From an uncultured Bacteroidales bacterium (GTDB taxonomy: Bacteria; Bacteroidota; Bacteroidia; Bacteroidales; Paludibacteraceae): DNA of 13,490 bases. A program made the translations under genes and the position numbers. Shown one piece after another: positions 13,266 through 13,490 of the stretch. The stretch is from the NCBI GenBank assembly GCA_934725535.1, contig CAKVBV010000065.1:1-13490 (forward strand), written 5' to 3'. How positions within the stretch are numbered: position 1 is the first letter of the stretch; each line of letters opens with the position of its first letter. The notes under the pieces are model-generated. The model had not been told where the DNA came from. It saw only the letters and a list, made by a program, of their open reading frames with translations, and did not search any database.

Positions 13266-13386
13266 GGTGCTCTGGGGGACGACGCGGCTCGCGTCGTTAT
13301 GCGCTGCAGGCGCATTTGCTCATACTTGATGCCTTTCGGCTGTCGCCGAATGACGACGCGAGCCGCGTCGTCCCCCAAGGCACAGC
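13266..13386. repeat. 121-bp T-shaped palindromic element B
   Basis: Outer arms (13266-13300 against 13351-13386) pair over about 33 bp with three mismatches. The interior repeats that of element A with one change, which turns a C-G pair of the first hairpin (13299-13315) into a T-G wobble. It lies in the same orientation as A, about 20 bp after the stop of the T9SS cargo gene. Confidence 0.9.
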
Positions 13387-13449
13387 ATAGTCAATAGGCA
13401 ATAAATGTAAAACAATTATTACTGTCCGGTAAAACTCAGATTTGCATGC

Positions 13450-13487
13450 AAAAAAAAATCGGTCGGTTCTTTTGCAGGAACCGACCG
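13450..13487 (-). terminator. Intrinsic terminator of an unseen minus-strand gene
   Basis: A perfect 10-bp stem, CGGTCGGTTC (13460-13469) with GAACCGACCG (13478-13487), and an 8-base loop. Read on the minus strand it is followed by nine T (13458-13450), so it ends a transcript entering from the right edge. Confidence 0.8.
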
Positions 13488-13490
13488 TTC

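Noticed and set aside
10123..13490. CRISPR array, tRNA, rRNA or integrase attachment site
   Set aside because: Repeats are palindromic and irregularly spaced without equal-length spacers. No cas gene, tRNA cloverleaf, rRNA segment or integrase gene is visible.
11150..13490. DGR template or variable repeat inside the window
   Set aside because: I looked for a ~100-bp pair differing at adenines. Elements A and B differ inside by one C/T change and are palindromic, so they are not a template/variable pair.

Overview
The window looks like chromosomal DNA from a Bacteroidota bacterium, most likely an uncultured, type IX secretion (T9SS) carrying member of the Bacteroidales. Three things support this: promoters of the form TTG-N19/20-TAnnTTTG and no clear Shine-Dalgarno sites; gene families typical of the phylum (a PorW/SprE-like lipoprotein, a T9SS sorting domain, a Bacteroidota-type sirtuin without zinc cysteines); and KDO genes, which mean a Gram-negative envelope. 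The genus cannot be read from the sequence.

Left part (1-2450). On the minus strand tsaB (tRNA t6A synthesis) is followed with no gap by the start of a PorW/SprE-like T9SS lipoprotein that runs off the left edge. A sirtuin is transcribed divergently from a very short shared promoter region. It ends in a clear terminator, and the converging minus-strand operon has its own terminator nearby.

Central part (2448-10122). One tightly packed minus-strand operon starts at a good promoter upstream of gyrB and reads gyrB, LOG-family nucleotide hydrolase, a helical-repeat plus GH16-fold protein, kdsA, kdsD, aroF and a SpoIID/LytB-domain protein. Most junctions overlap or are separated by 3 bp; the last gap is 25 bp. 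KdsD makes arabinose 5-phosphate and KdsA condenses it with PEP toward KDO. AroF carries out the homologous PEP condensation with erythrose 4-phosphate for aromatic synthesis.

Right part (10123-13490). A 1.5-kb gene-free stretch is packed with hairpins, short 11-bp tandem arrays, a 157-bp inverted-repeat element and a strong orphan promoter. It is followed by plus-strand accessory genes: a MutS-N-terminal-like (MSL-like) protein, an Avd-like four-helix-bundle protein and a small secreted protein that is mostly signal peptide plus T9SS sorting domain. MSL and Avd proteins are known partners of diversity-generating retroelements (DGRs), but no reverse transcriptase, template repeat or variable repeat is visible here. 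These genes are separated and flanked by copies of a GC-rich palindromic repeat. Two of the copies belong to near-identical ~111-121 bp elements, predicted to fold into a T-shape, that bracket the T9SS gene. The last bases form a terminator for a minus-strand gene lying beyond the right edge.
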